Assembly (NCBI GenBank): GCA_009377585.1
Contig: WHTS01000011.1
Span: 1-64,000 of the forward strand
Length of the DNA: 64,000 nt
Source of the DNA: Betaproteobacteria bacterium
Lineage (GTDB): Bacteria; Pseudomonadota; Gammaproteobacteria; Burkholderiales; WYBJ01
Direction: 5' to 3'
Below the pieces are notes generated by a model, which worked only from the letters and a program-made list of their open reading frames with translations, was not told the DNA's origin and made no database searches. Numbering within the stretch: position 1 is the stretch's first letter; the number at the start of each line of letters is the position of its first letter. Positions 46,289-54,195 of this stretch are shown here, piece after piece. The translations under genes were made by a program, and so were the position numbers.

Positions 46289-47691
46289 CGGCCCGTCTCC
46301 TCCGCGAGCGGCGCAGGCAAGGGGTTGCCGCCCAGGCCGGCGGGCACGGCGAGCGCCGCATGCAGGCGCGATCCGAGCATCGCAAGCGCCCGCTCGCTGC
46401 AAGCGGGACCCACGAGGCTCAGGCCGAACGGCAGCCCGTCGCCGCGCATGCCGCCGGGAACGTTCACCGCGGCGAGCCCGAGCAGGTTGACGAAATTGCT
46501 GTAGTAACCGAGCCGAGTGTTCAACTCGAGCGGCTGCTGCTCGATCTCGTCCACGCGATAGATCGTCGGCGCCGCCGGCAATAGCAGGCAGCAGGCACGC
46601 TCCCACAGCCACTCGGTTTCGCGCCGCAGTGTCGCCAGACGATGAAACGCGCTGAACGCCTCGGTTGCGCTGATCGCGCCGGCGGCGCCAAGCGTGATTT
46701 GAATCGCGCCATGAACCGCTTCGGGGTGAGCATCCATGAAGGGCGCGATGGCAGCAGCGCGCTCGGCGATCCACGGACCCTCGTAGAGCATGCGCTGCGC
46801 TTCCATGAACGGCGCAAGATCGACCTCGATCACTTCCATTCCCAGCGCACGGCAGCGCTCGATGCCCGCCCGGTACAGCTCGGCGTAGTCGCGGTCGTCC
46901 CAGAACTGGCACTGGCTGCGGCGCGGAATCGCCACCGCATTTCCGGGTGCGAGGTGTCTCGTCGGCAGATCCCGGCGCGAGAACGGATCCTCGATATCGA
47001 ACCCCGCCACGACGTCCAGGACTTCCAGTGCGTCGGCGCAATCGAGGGCGAAGATCGACACGCAGTCGAGGCTGCGGCATGCAGGCACTACGCCGCGCGT
47101 GCTGACGAGCCCGGGCGTGGGCTTGAGCCCGACGATGTTGTTGAATGCCGCCGGTATGCGGCCCGAACCCGCGGTGTCGGTGCCGAGCGCGAACGCCACC
47201 TGGCCGAGCGCCACGGCCAGCGCCGAGCCCGAGCTCGATCCGCCGCTGATGTAGCGTGTGTCGAAGGCGTTGCGGCAGGCGCCGTACGGCGAGCGCGTGC
47301 CGACCAAGCCGGTCGCGAACTGATCGAGATTGGTCTTGCCGATGACGATCGCACCGGCCGCTTCCAGGCGCTCGATGGCGTGCGCGTGGTGGCGGGCAAG
47401 GTAGACGAATTGCGGGCAGGCGGCGGTGGTCTCCATGCCGGCCACGTCGATGTTGTCCTTCACGGCGAACGGCATGCCGTAGAGCGGCGAACGCGCCGCT
47501 GCCTCCGAGCGCGCAAGCGCGCGGGCACGCGCCAAGGCCTGGTCGCGCGGGACGAGCGAGATCCATATGGGGTTGTCGCGCACGGCCTCGATCCGGTCAT
47601 GGACCGCTTCGATCACGTCGGCCGGCGTGACGCCGTGCGCGTACGCCGCGCGCAGCGTGGGAATCGAAAGCGGACCGTCGTAGGCTGCCAT
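46285..47691 (-). CDS. atzF: allophanate hydrolase-type amidase, C-domain lost
   Basis: An amidase-signature enzyme of 468 residues closely resembling the amidase domain of allophanate hydrolase, which splits allophanate to CO2 and ammonia. The Ser-cisSer-Lys triad is visible: Lys78 (PFAVKDNIDVAG), Ser152 (ISGGSSSGSA) and Ser176 (GTDTAGSGRIP); the spacing of 74 and 24 equals that of AtzF (Lys91, Ser165, Ser189). It stops at AEETGR, where the linker to the C-terminal domain should follow; only the tail of that domain remains out of frame. The amidase domain alone may still be active. No urea carboxylase gene is near. It is divergent from a GntR-family regulator. Confidence 0.85.
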   Translation of the reverse strand: MAAYDGPLSIPTLRAAYAHGVTPADVIEAVHDRIEAVRDNPIWISLVPRDQALARARALARSEAAARSPLYGMPFAVKDNIDVAGMETTAACPQFVYLARHHAHAIERLEAAGAIVIGKTNLDQFATGLVGTRSPYGACRNAFDTRYISGGSSSGSALAVALGQVAFALGTDTAGSGRIPAAFNNIVGLKPTPGLVSTRGVVPACRSLDCVSIFALDCADALEVLDVVAGFDIEDPFSRRDLPTRHLAPGNAVAIPRRSQCQFWDDRDYAELYRAGIERCRALGMEVIEVDLAPFMEAQRMLYEGPWIAERAAAIAPFMDAHPEAVHGAIQITLGAAGAISATEAFSAFHRLATLRRETEWLWERACCLLLPAAPTIYRVDEIEQQPLELNTRLGYYSNFVNLLGLAAVNVPGGMRGDGLPFGLSLVGPACSERALAMLGSRLHAALAVPAGLGGNPLPAPLAEETGR

Positions 47692-47710
47692 GTCAGTATT
47701 GGAACGCATC

Positions 47711-47720
47711 TTGTATACTA
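47711..47720. promoter_or_regulatory. candidate GntR/FCD operator TTGTATACTA
   Basis: TTGTATACTA lies midway between the divergent atzF and gntR starts. It fits the TNGTNNNACNA-type near-palindrome bound by several FCD-subfamily GntR regulators, and includes TATACT, a plausible -10 box for the gntR promoter. Confidence 0.5.
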
Positions 47721-47773
47721 GTTTGCATCCCAGATGTACGCAGGGACCATGCCAACTCGGGCAAGCACTTGAT

Positions 47774-48646
47774 ATGACGAAGAAGAGGAAATCGGGACGA
47801 ACTTCCGCAGGTGCATCGACTGCGCACGCCGGCACCGTCACGGTGCAGAAAAGACGCCACCAGGAAACGCTACGCACTCCGATGAGGCGCGGCCGGCGCG
47901 CAAACGACGCGGCGCCGATGAGGAGCGCTCGGCGCAAAAACGGCGGGGCGCGCACGAAGGCCCCGAATCTCGCGCAGACAGCCTACGAGCGCATCAAGTC
48001 GGACATCTTCGAGTTCCTGCTGCCGCCCGGCGGACGCTTCTCCGAGAACGAGATCGCGGGCCGCATCGGGGTGAGCCGCACGCCGGTGCGCGAAGCGTTG
48101 TCGCGCCTTGCGCGCGACGGCTTCCTGGAGGTCTACGCCAAGAGCGGTTGGCGCGTGCGCCCGCTCGATTTCGAGCGCTTCGACCAGCTCTATGACGTGC
48201 GCGTGATCATGGAGCTCGCCGCCGTGCGCAAGCTATGCGCGGCTGCGCCCGTCGAGGCGCTGGAAGGGCTCAAGAAGATCTGGCTGGTCGGCGCGCGAGC
48301 CCGCCTGCAGGATGGTCACGAGGTCGCGCGGCTCGACGAGGAATTCCATGCCACGCTGGTTGCCGCGACCGGAAATGCCGAGCTCGCCCGCATCCATTGC
48401 GATGTCGCCGAGCGCATCCGCATCGTACGCCGGCTCGACTTCACCCAGGCAGAGCGCATCAGCCGCACCTACGACGAGCATGCGGCGCTGCTGCGCGCGG
48501 TGCTCACCGGCAAGGCGCAGCAAGCCGAGATGCTGATCGCCTCCCACATCGAAGCGAGCAAGCTCGAAGTGCGCAAGATCAGCCTGCACCGGCTGCACCT
48601 GGCGCAGCGCGAAGGCGCCATGCGGGCAGCCGGCGCGCGCGCCTGA
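47774..48646 (+). CDS. GntR-family regulator, FCD subfamily
   Basis: A ligand-responsive DNA-binding protein of 290 residues. The winged helix (about 75-140) has ENEIAGRIGVSRTPVREALS; the FCD domain (about 150-275) has the metal/ligand histidines in LDEEFHATLVAATGN, RTYDEHAALLRAV and LIASHIEASKLEV. Unusual is a basic, low-complexity N-terminal extension of about 65 residues (KKRKSGRTSAG, RRGRRAN, RRKNGGARTK). The divergent amidase/transporter operon is its likely target. Confidence 0.88.
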   Translation: MTKKRKSGRTSAGASTAHAGTVTVQKRRHQETLRTPMRRGRRANDAAPMRSARRKNGGARTKAPNLAQTAYERIKSDIFEFLLPPGGRFSENEIAGRIGVSRTPVREALSRLARDGFLEVYAKSGWRVRPLDFERFDQLYDVRVIMELAAVRKLCAAAPVEALEGLKKIWLVGARARLQDGHEVARLDEEFHATLVAATGNAELARIHCDVAERIRIVRRLDFTQAERISRTYDEHAALLRAVLTGKAQQAEMLIASHIEASKLEVRKISLHRLHLAQREGAMRAAGARA

Positions 48647-49975
48647 TCAGGGCCCCCGGAGCACCGCATCCACGGCGCGCCCCAGCTTGTCGGTCAGCTC
48701 GTCGAGCTGCGCTTCCGACACGATGTAGGGTGGCGCGATCAGCACATGATCGCCGCGCACGCCGTCGAGCGTGCCGCCCATGGGATAGCAGAGCAGCCCC
48801 AGCTTCATGGCCTCGGCCTTGATGCGTGCGTTGATCTTGAGCGCCGGGTCGAACGGCTCCCGGGTGGCGCGATCCTGCACGAATTCCACGCCCCAGAAAA
48901 AGCCCCGGCCGCGGATATCGCCGACGTGCGGGTGCGCCTCGAGCCGGCTGCGCAAACGCGCTTCGACTCCACCGCCGAGTGCGCGCACGCGCTCAACCAG
49001 TCCGCGCTCGACGAAGGCGCGTTGCACGGCGAGTGCCGCCGAACAGGCGAGCGCGTGACCGATGTAGGTGTGCCCGTGCTGGAAGAAACCCGAGCCGTTC
49101 TTGATCGCATCGTGAATGCGTCCTTGCACCAGCGTCGCGCCGATCGGCTGGTAACCCGCACCCAGGCCCTTGGCGATGCAGACGAGGTCCGGCACGATGC
49201 CTTCCTGCTCGCAGGCGTACAGCGTGCCGGTGCGGCCCATGCCGCACATGACCTCGTCGAGGATGAGCAGCACGCCGTGGCGGTCGCACACTTCGCGCAT
49301 CAGGCGAAAGTAATCCGGCACGGCGGGCACGGCGCCGAGCGTCGCACCCACGACCGTTTCGGCAACGAAGGCGATCACGTTCTCCGGCCCGAGCCGCTCG
49401 ATCTCCTGCGACAACTCCGCGGCGAGGCGGCGTGCGTAGCCCTCCTGCGTCTCGTTGCGCGCGCGCTCGCGATATTCGTAGCAAGGCGAGACATGCCGCG
49501 CTTCCATCAGCAACGGCGCGAATTGCTGCCGGCGCCACATGTTCCCGCCCACCGCGAGCGCACCCAGCGTATTGCCGTGATAGCTCTGCCGGCGTCCGAT
49601 CAGGTAGCGGCGGCTCTGCTGCCCGGTCTCGACGAAATACTGGCGCGCGAGCTTGAGCGCCGCCTCGATCGCCTCCGATCCTCCCGAGACGAAGTAGACG
49701 CGCTCCATGCCGGCCGGCGCGCGCGCGATCAGCTCGTCCGCCAACGCTTCCATCGGCTCGGTGGTGAAAAATGACGTGTGGGCGTAGGGCAGCCGGTCGA
49801 GCTGCGCCTTGATGGCCGCGATGATTTCGGGATCGTCGTGGCCGAGGCAGGAGACCGCCGCGCCGCTCGAGGCGTCCAGATAGCGCTTGCCGGCGGAGTC
49901 GATCAGATATGCGCCTTCGCCGCGCACGGCGAGCGGATAGGCGGCGGTGGCGTTGCGGTGAAAGACGTGATTCAT
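48647..49975 (-). CDS. class III aminotransferase
   Basis: A PLP-dependent omega-amino-acid or diamine-type aminotransferase of 442 residues. PLP-binding features are GGSEAIEAALKLAR (98-111), SYHGNTLGALAVGG (131-144), the Asp of ILDEVMCGMGRTG (Asp240) and the Schiff-base Lys269 in CIAKGLGAGYQPIGA. The N-terminus MNHVFHRNATAAYPLAVRGE is typical. Substrate is not predictable. Its stop codon directly abuts the gntR stop (convergent, no spacer), so it belongs to the locus physically but is a separate unit. Confidence 0.9.
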   Translation of the reverse strand: MNHVFHRNATAAYPLAVRGEGAYLIDSAGKRYLDASSGAAVSCLGHDDPEIIAAIKAQLDRLPYAHTSFFTTEPMEALADELIARAPAGMERVYFVSGGSEAIEAALKLARQYFVETGQQSRRYLIGRRQSYHGNTLGALAVGGNMWRRQQFAPLLMEARHVSPCYEYRERARNETQEGYARRLAAELSQEIERLGPENVIAFVAETVVGATLGAVPAVPDYFRLMREVCDRHGVLLILDEVMCGMGRTGTLYACEQEGIVPDLVCIAKGLGAGYQPIGATLVQGRIHDAIKNGSGFFQHGHTYIGHALACSAALAVQRAFVERGLVERVRALGGGVEARLRSRLEAHPHVGDIRGRGFFWGVEFVQDRATREPFDPALKINARIKAEAMKLGLLCYPMGGTLDGVRGDHVLIAPPYIVSEAQLDELTDKLGRAVDAVLRGP

Positions 49976-50037
49976 GGCCGGGATCGGGGATTGGGCGACA
50001 CGAGCCTACCGCAAAGCCCGCGGCCAGCCAATGCGGA

Positions 50038-50356
50038 TCACGGCGGATCAGCGGGAATCGTCTGCAAGGATGCGCGAATTCGCTGCGAGAAATCGGCCGC
50101 GCCGTCGGCCGCCTGCGCAGCCTCGTTGATCAGGGAGCGCTGCCGCAGATCTTCGAACGGCAGCGTCGTGTCGATCCGGCCCGCCGCGATGATTGGTGCG
50201 CGAGCCCACGATGTCGCGCTCGTCGCCCACCACGTAGATCAGCTCGAACTGCTTGAAGAGCGAAGCGAGCGGATTGAAACCTTCGCCCACCTCCGGACGC
50301 GTCTCGATGGAAATCGACAGTGGCGGCGCGTTATCGAAGAGGAAACTCAGGAACGA
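50038..50356 (-). pseudogene. DUF4105 protein remnant
   Basis: On the minus strand FLSFLFDNAPPLSISIETR, then FNPLASLFKQFELIYVVGDE and RDIVGSRTNHRG match the middle of the DUF4105 family. After a frame change, GRIDTTLPFEDLRQRSLINE and FSQRIRASLQTIP to a TGA at 50038 match its C-terminus. The block between (with the family's YLYR and TTNCTT region, about 60 or more residues) and the whole N-terminal half are missing. No start is present. Confidence 0.65.
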
Positions 50357-50617
50357 TTTGCAGCGCCTGGTGCAAGCCTTTCAGATGGCCGCTCGTGGGG
50401 ATTGGTGCACTGCGACCCGACCGAAGCCTCCACCGCACCGCGCCCTATGGAATCGAATTCGATCGGATTCTTGCCATCGACACCGAGGCAAGGTCTCGAT
50501 GCGATAAATTTATCCTAAACATCAAATGCTTACAAAATTTCGGCGAAATTAAGACGAAAGTTGGTCACTTTGCGGCCGTTTACAGGCGTGAAAAAGTTCG
50601 CTTACCATACGCCCGCC
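50357..50617. other. non-coding, AT-rich spacer before the P60 gene
   Basis: No gene is recognised. The stretch 50505-50620 is clearly richer in A and T than the rest of the window. TTTACA (50578-50583), an 18-nt spacer and TACCAT (50602-50607) could form a promoter for the peptidase gene, though this is weak. Confidence 0.35.
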
Positions 50618-51130
50618 ATGAAAAAAATCACAACCGCAGTGGCAATTCTTCTCGGATTTCTAACAGGCGTGCCCAGCAGCGCTGCCGACGTAGCGCACGG
50701 GATACCCGAAGCGCAACCCCAGGCGCAATACCAGGCCACCCACCCGTACATGGAGCGGGCGGGCGAGATCATCTTCTACGCGCTCTCGCTCGTGGGCGTC
50801 CACTACCGCTGGGGCGGTAGTTCGCCGCAGACCGGGTTCGACTGTAGCGGCCTGGTAAACCACGTCTTTCGGCAGATCGCGGGCATGGTGCTACCGCGCG
50901 ATTCGTATGGCATGGCGCGGCTCGGGACGCCGATCGCGCTGGACGAATTGCGCCCGGGCGACCTTGTATTCTTCAATACCAGGCGGCGGCCGTTTTCGCA
51001 CGTCGGCATCTATCTGGGCGAGAGACGCTTCCTGCATGCCCCATCGGCCGGCAAGACTGTCAACATCGTCGACATGACCCAGGCCTACTGGGCCAAGCGC
51101 TACAACGGCGCGCGCCGCATCGGTCTCTAG
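50618..51130 (+). CDS. NlpC/P60 cell-wall peptidase
   Basis: A secreted C40 peptidase that would cleave peptidoglycan stem peptides. The 170 residues begin with a signal peptide (MKKITTAVAILLGFLTGVPS, cleavage near SSAADVA). The catalytic set is Cys76 (TGFDCSGLV), His128 (PFSHVGIYLG) and His140 (RFLHAPS). WGGSSPQTGFDCSGLVNHVF and ELRPGDLVFF are the family signature. No separate wall-binding domain exists. The ATG at 50618 is chosen because it begins the signal peptide. Confidence 0.93.
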   Translation: MKKITTAVAILLGFLTGVPSSAADVAHGIPEAQPQAQYQATHPYMERAGEIIFYALSLVGVHYRWGGSSPQTGFDCSGLVNHVFRQIAGMVLPRDSYGMARLGTPIALDELRPGDLVFFNTRRRPFSHVGIYLGERRFLHAPSAGKTVNIVDMTQAYWAKRYNGARRIGL

Positions 51131-51244
51131 CCTGCTGCTTTCTCGGTTGCTTGCTCGCCTGCTTGGGCGCCGCGGCCCGCCGCACATCATTTGCCCTCCG
51201 ATCTGCCCATGGCCTTTACTGACAATGATTGCACGCTAATCTGT

Positions 51245-51263
51245 TGCGAATCATTCTCATTCG
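51245..51263 (+). promoter_or_regulatory. Fur box upstream of the iron-binding protein gene
   Basis: TGCGAATCATTCTCATTCG reads in reverse as CGAATGAGAATGATTCGCA, close to the Fur consensus GATAATGATAATCATTATC. It overlaps a probable promoter: TACTAT at 51264-51269 as -10. A further half-site AATGAT lies about 20 nt upstream. Iron repression is inferred. Confidence 0.7.
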
Positions 51264-51312
51264 TACTATGCTCCAGCTCGAACAAAACAGAACGCGCCCA
51301 AGGAGCCCCCCG

Positions 51313-52356
51313 ATGTTTTTCGCCCTCCCTCGTTGCATTGCCGGCCGCGCGCTCGCAGCCATTGCGCTGGTCGGCGCCACGTCGTTCGCGCTTGCGCAGG
51401 ACAAAGTGCTGAACCTCTATACCGCGCGCCACTACAAGACCGACGAAGCGCTCTATTCAGGCTTCACCAAGAAGACCGGCATCAAGATCAATCGCATCGA
51501 GGGCGGCGAGGATGCGCTGTTCGAGCGCATCAAGAGCGAAGGCGCGAACAGCCCCGCGGATGTTTTCATCACCGTCGACATCGGCCGCATCTGGCGCGCT
51601 GACCGGGCGGGCATTTTCGAAGCCGTGAAGTCCCCGGTGCTCGAAGCGCGCATTCCCGCCGCGTTTCGCGACCCCAACAATCACTGGTTCGGCTTCTCGG
51701 CGCGGGCGCGCGTCATCGCCTACAACAAGGCCGTGGTGAAGCCGGACGAGATCAAAAACTACGAAGACCTGGCCGACCCGAAGTGGAAGGGCAAGATCTG
51801 CACCCGCTCGGCCTCGCACCCGTACATGCTTTCGCTCATCGCCAGCATGGTCGCTCATCTCGGTGAGCAGAAGGCCGAAGCCTGGGCGAAGGGCGTGAAG
51901 GAGAACCTGGCGCGCGACCCGAAAGGCGGCGATACCGACCAGTTGCGCGCTGCCGCCGCAGGCGAATGCGCCATCGCGGTCGCCAACCAGTACTACTACG
52001 TGCGCCTGATGCGATCGTCCAAGCCCGACGACAAGAAGGTGTACGAACACCTCGCGGTCGTGTTTCCCAACCAGGGCAACCGCGGCACGCACATGAACAT
52101 CTCGGGCGGCGGCATGCTCGAGCACGCGCCGCACAAGGAAGCCGCGCGCCTGTTCCTCGAGTATCTCGCCAGCGACGAAGCGCAGACCTACTTCGCCAAC
52201 GGCAACAACGAGTGGCCGGTGGTGTCGAGCGTGAAGCTCGACAATCCCGAGCTCGAGTCGCTCGGCGAGTTCAAGCTCGACGCGATCAACGCGGCGCGCC
52301 TGGGCGAGAACCAGGCGGCGGCGCAGCGCATCGCCGACCGGGTCGGCTATAAGTAG
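51313..52356 (+). CDS. ferric iron ABC transporter substrate-binding protein
   Basis: A periplasmic Fe(III)-binding protein of the FutA/FbpA type, 347 residues. AGGAG at 51301-51305 precedes the ATG. A signal peptide ends at ATSFALA|QDK. The mature protein starts KVLNLYTARHYKTDEALYSG, and NQYYYVRLM supplies the tyrosine cluster that binds iron; the first Tyr ligand is likely in LYTARHYKTD. A Fur box upstream supports the role. Its permease gene follows convergently and the ATPase gene lies beyond it. Confidence 0.93.
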   Translation: MFFALPRCIAGRALAAIALVGATSFALAQDKVLNLYTARHYKTDEALYSGFTKKTGIKINRIEGGEDALFERIKSEGANSPADVFITVDIGRIWRADRAGIFEAVKSPVLEARIPAAFRDPNNHWFGFSARARVIAYNKAVVKPDEIKNYEDLADPKWKGKICTRSASHPYMLSLIASMVAHLGEQKAEAWAKGVKENLARDPKGGDTDQLRAAAAGECAIAVANQYYYVRLMRSSKPDDKKVYEHLAVVFPNQGNRGTHMNISGGGMLEHAPHKEAARLFLEYLASDEAQTYFANGNNEWPVVSSVKLDNPELESLGEFKLDAINAARLGENQAAAQRIADRVGYK

Positions 52357-52392
52357 CGCCGGGAGCCGGCGTGGACCTTTGGCGGGTCGTCC

Positions 52393-54066
52393 TCAGTGCG
52401 GTCCACGCGACCGGCTCATCTGTCGCGATAGCACGATCAGCGGGATCAAACCGATCGCAACGATGACGAGCGAGGGCGCAGCCGCCTCGCCCAGGCGCTC
52501 GTCCTTGGTCAGGTTGTAGATCTCGACCGCCAGCGTATCGAAGTTGAACGGCCGCATGGCGAACGTGGCCGGCAGCTCCTTCATGACGTCCACGAACACC
52601 AGCAGGCCTGCGACGAGGAGGCTGCTCCAGAGCATCGGCGCATGCACGCGGGCGAGCGTGGCGGCGGGTCCCGCACCGAGGCTGCGGGCGGCATCGTCCA
52701 TCGAGGGCGTGATGCGCGCGAGCCCTGCTTCCACCGACTGGAACGCGATGGCGAGAAAGCGCACCAGGTAGGCATACACCAGCGCGACGATAGTCCCCGT
52801 GAGCAGCAACCCCGTATGCATGCCGAACTGCTCCCGCAGCCAGTCCGCCAGGGCGTTGTCGAGCTTGCCCAGCGGCACCAGGATGCCGACGGCGATCACC
52901 GCGCCCGGGATCGCGTAGCCCAGGGCCGCGATCCGATTGGCTGCCGTCACGACGGGGCTGCGCACCACGCGTCCCGCATAGGCCATGAGCGTGGCTGCAA
53001 CGATCGCCAACACCGCGGTGATCCCGGCCAGTGTGAAGGTATTCCCGATCAGCGAAACCAGGCGCGGGCTCACGACCGCGCCTTCCTCCCAGGCGAGCTC
53101 TGCCAGGATGCCCACAGGCAGCAGAAATCCGAACAGCAGCGGTGCGAAGCAGGCGGCAAATGCGGCCGCCGCGGCGAACCCGTGCAGCGGCTGCGGTGCC
53201 GCTCGGGCCCGCGCGGAAACATTGTGGTAGCGCGCCTTGCCGCGCGAGATGCGTTCCGCGACCAGGACCAGCGCGACAAATGCCAGCAGGCAGCTTGCAA
53301 GCTGGCCCGCGGCAACCGTGTCACCGAGCGAAAGCCACGCGCGATAAATCCCGGTGGTGAAGGTCTGCACGGCGAAGTACGACACCGTGCCGAAGTCCGC
53401 CAAGGCTTCCATCAATGCGAGCGCCGTCCCGGCAACGATGCCGGGACGTGCCAACGGCAACGCGACCCGGAAGAACGTCCCCCAAGGACCGTAGCCGAGC
53501 AGGCGCGCCGTTTCGGCGGCTGCGCGCGACTGGTCGAGAAACGACGCCCGCGCGAGCAGGTACACATACGGATAGAGCGCGAACGACAGCACGGCCATCG
53601 CGCCCCCCAGCGAGCGAATCTCGGGAAACCAGTATTCGCGCGCGCGCCATCCGGTCAGCTCGCGCAGCCACGTCTGCACCGGACCGGTGAACTGCAGCCA
53701 GTCCGTGTAGGCATACGCCATGACGTAAGCCGGCATCGCGAGCGGCAGGATCAGCGCCCATTGCAGGAATTGCCGCCCGGGAAAGCGGTACGCCGTTACC
53801 AGCCATGCCGACAGCACGCCGATGGAGACTACCCCGTAGGCGACGCCGAGGACCAATAAAGCGGTGTTGGCGACATACCCGGGCAGCACCGTATCGACCA
53901 GGTGCTTCCAGGTTTCGCCGCCGTGCGAGAACACGTTGGACAGCACCGCGGCGATCGGCACGAAGATGAGCACCGCAGCCACGATCGCGCTCCAGCCCAG
54001 CGCGCCGAGCGCGCGGTAGGCAGCCGGGCGGGATGCGCGCGGAGCGGATGCGGTGGTGGTCGTCAT
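52393..54066 (-). CDS. ferric iron ABC transporter permease
   Basis: A fused two-domain permease of the FbpB type, 557 residues with about twelve helices. Each half carries an EAA loop: AAAETARLLGYGPWGTFFRV (first) and MDDAARSLGAGPAATLARVH (second). The segments YVMAYAYTDWLQFTGPVQTW and VDVMKELPATFAMRPFNFDT are typical of Fe3+ permeases. It is transcribed towards the binding-protein gene and away from the ATPase gene, so the three parts are separate units. Confidence 0.93.
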   Translation of the reverse strand: MTTTTASAPRASRPAAYRALGALGWSAIVAAVLIFVPIAAVLSNVFSHGGETWKHLVDTVLPGYVANTALLVLGVAYGVVSIGVLSAWLVTAYRFPGRQFLQWALILPLAMPAYVMAYAYTDWLQFTGPVQTWLRELTGWRAREYWFPEIRSLGGAMAVLSFALYPYVYLLARASFLDQSRAAAETARLLGYGPWGTFFRVALPLARPGIVAGTALALMEALADFGTVSYFAVQTFTTGIYRAWLSLGDTVAAGQLASCLLAFVALVLVAERISRGKARYHNVSARARAAPQPLHGFAAAAAFAACFAPLLFGFLLPVGILAELAWEEGAVVSPRLVSLIGNTFTLAGITAVLAIVAATLMAYAGRVVRSPVVTAANRIAALGYAIPGAVIAVGILVPLGKLDNALADWLREQFGMHTGLLLTGTIVALVYAYLVRFLAIAFQSVEAGLARITPSMDDAARSLGAGPAATLARVHAPMLWSSLLVAGLLVFVDVMKELPATFAMRPFNFDTLAVEIYNLTKDERLGEAAAPSLVIVAIGLIPLIVLSRQMSRSRGPH

Positions 54067-54183
54067 CGAGGCGGTTCGCGCAACGGCTGCGGCGAGAGCC
54101 GATTCTACCGTCTCGTTCGCGCATCACGCGCGCTCGACAGCCCGTTGCCCGCGTCGTTTGCCGCGATACGCTCCCCTCGCCCA

Positions 54184-54189
54184 TATAAT
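54184..54189 (+). promoter_or_regulatory. -10 box TATAAT 6 nt before the fbpC start
   Basis: A perfect TATAAT ends 6 nt before the ATG at 54196. Initiation about 7 nt after the box would place the first transcribed base at the start codon, giving a leaderless mRNA. A weak TTGCCG (54158-54163) lies 20 nt upstream of the box. Confidence 0.5.
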
Positions 54190-54195
54190 CCTCGC

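Noticed and set aside
41435-49975. Secondary-metabolite (NRPS-like) cluster
   Set aside because: No carrier, condensation or adenylation domains; the genes fit transport and catabolism.
49778-50518. Plus-strand frame over 49.8-50.5 kb as a gene
   Set aside because: No family resemblance; the minus strand holds the aminotransferase start and the DUF4105 remnant.
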